21,632 nucleotides of DNA, taken from a virus. The position numbers and the translations under genes are program-made. The notes beneath the pieces are model-generated. The model searched no databases. It worked only from the letters and a program-made list of their open reading frames with translations, and was not told the origin of the DNA. This document shows positions 21,628 to 21,632 of this stretch, in pieces. The DNA is taken from positions 1 to 21,632 of IMG/VR virus record IMGVR_UViG_3300025703_000018; one strand, given 5' to 3'. Numbering within the stretch: position 1 is the first letter of the stretch; the number at the start of each line of letters is the position of its first letter.

Positions 21628-21632
21628 CCCGC

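Noticed and set aside
1-21632. Search by eye for tRNA genes, CRISPR arrays, insertion sequences and integration sites
   Set aside because: No cloverleaf-like sequences, spaced repeats, transposase genes or att-like duplications were seen. A computed search could still find weak cases.

Overview
The window is one continuous stretch of a dsDNA tailed bacteriophage or prophage, covering packaging, head, connector and the first part of the tail module. Nearly all genes lie on the minus strand, so transcription runs from right to left. A tail tube protein, a G/GT-type tail assembly chaperone pair and a long tape measure protein point to a long non-contractile (siphovirus-like) tail. A contractile sheath gene is not visible. 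The DNA is GC-rich. The host cannot be read from the sequence. The Ala/Gln signal-peptide style of one secreted protein would fit a soil acidobacterium-like host, but that is only a guess. No integrase, replication, lysis, tRNA or CRISPR features are visible, so phage versus prophage cannot be decided.

Layout in the direction of transcription. (1) 21.6-19.8 kb: terminase small and large subunits. (2) 19.7-14.06 kb: a tightly coupled cassette of eight larger genes plus a 45-residue membrane peptide. It holds three or four glycosyltransferase-like enzymes, two SAM methyltransferases (one FkbM-type), a small unknown protein and a coiled-coil protein at the end. Consecutive genes overlap by 1 or 4 nt or abut directly. 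(3) 14.06-13.57 kb: an 11-bp tandem repeat, two very small genes with strong ribosome binding sites (a Pro/Asn-rich 28-mer and a 40-mer), and a terminator-like hairpin. (4) 13.57-5.6 kb: the head module. It has the portal, a small protein, a histidine phosphatase fused to a MuF-type C-terminal motif, two exported Cys-containing proteins, one plus-strand gene, the maturation protease with a nested scaffold, a DUF2190-like decoration protein and the major capsid protein. (5) 5.6-2.3 kb: connector, head closure, tail terminator, tail tube, tail chaperones with a programmed -1 frameshift, a small unknown protein and an HK97 gp10-like protein. (6) 2.34 kb to the left edge: the N-terminal 780 residues of the tape measure protein.

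The least ordinary parts are the phosphatase-MuF fusion next to the portal, the large sugar and methyl modification cassette between terminase and portal, the exported proteins inside the head operon, the lone plus-strand gene behind a 12-bp palindrome, and two closely similar extended -10 promoter-like sites 7-8 nt upstream of start codons that lack a ribosome binding site.
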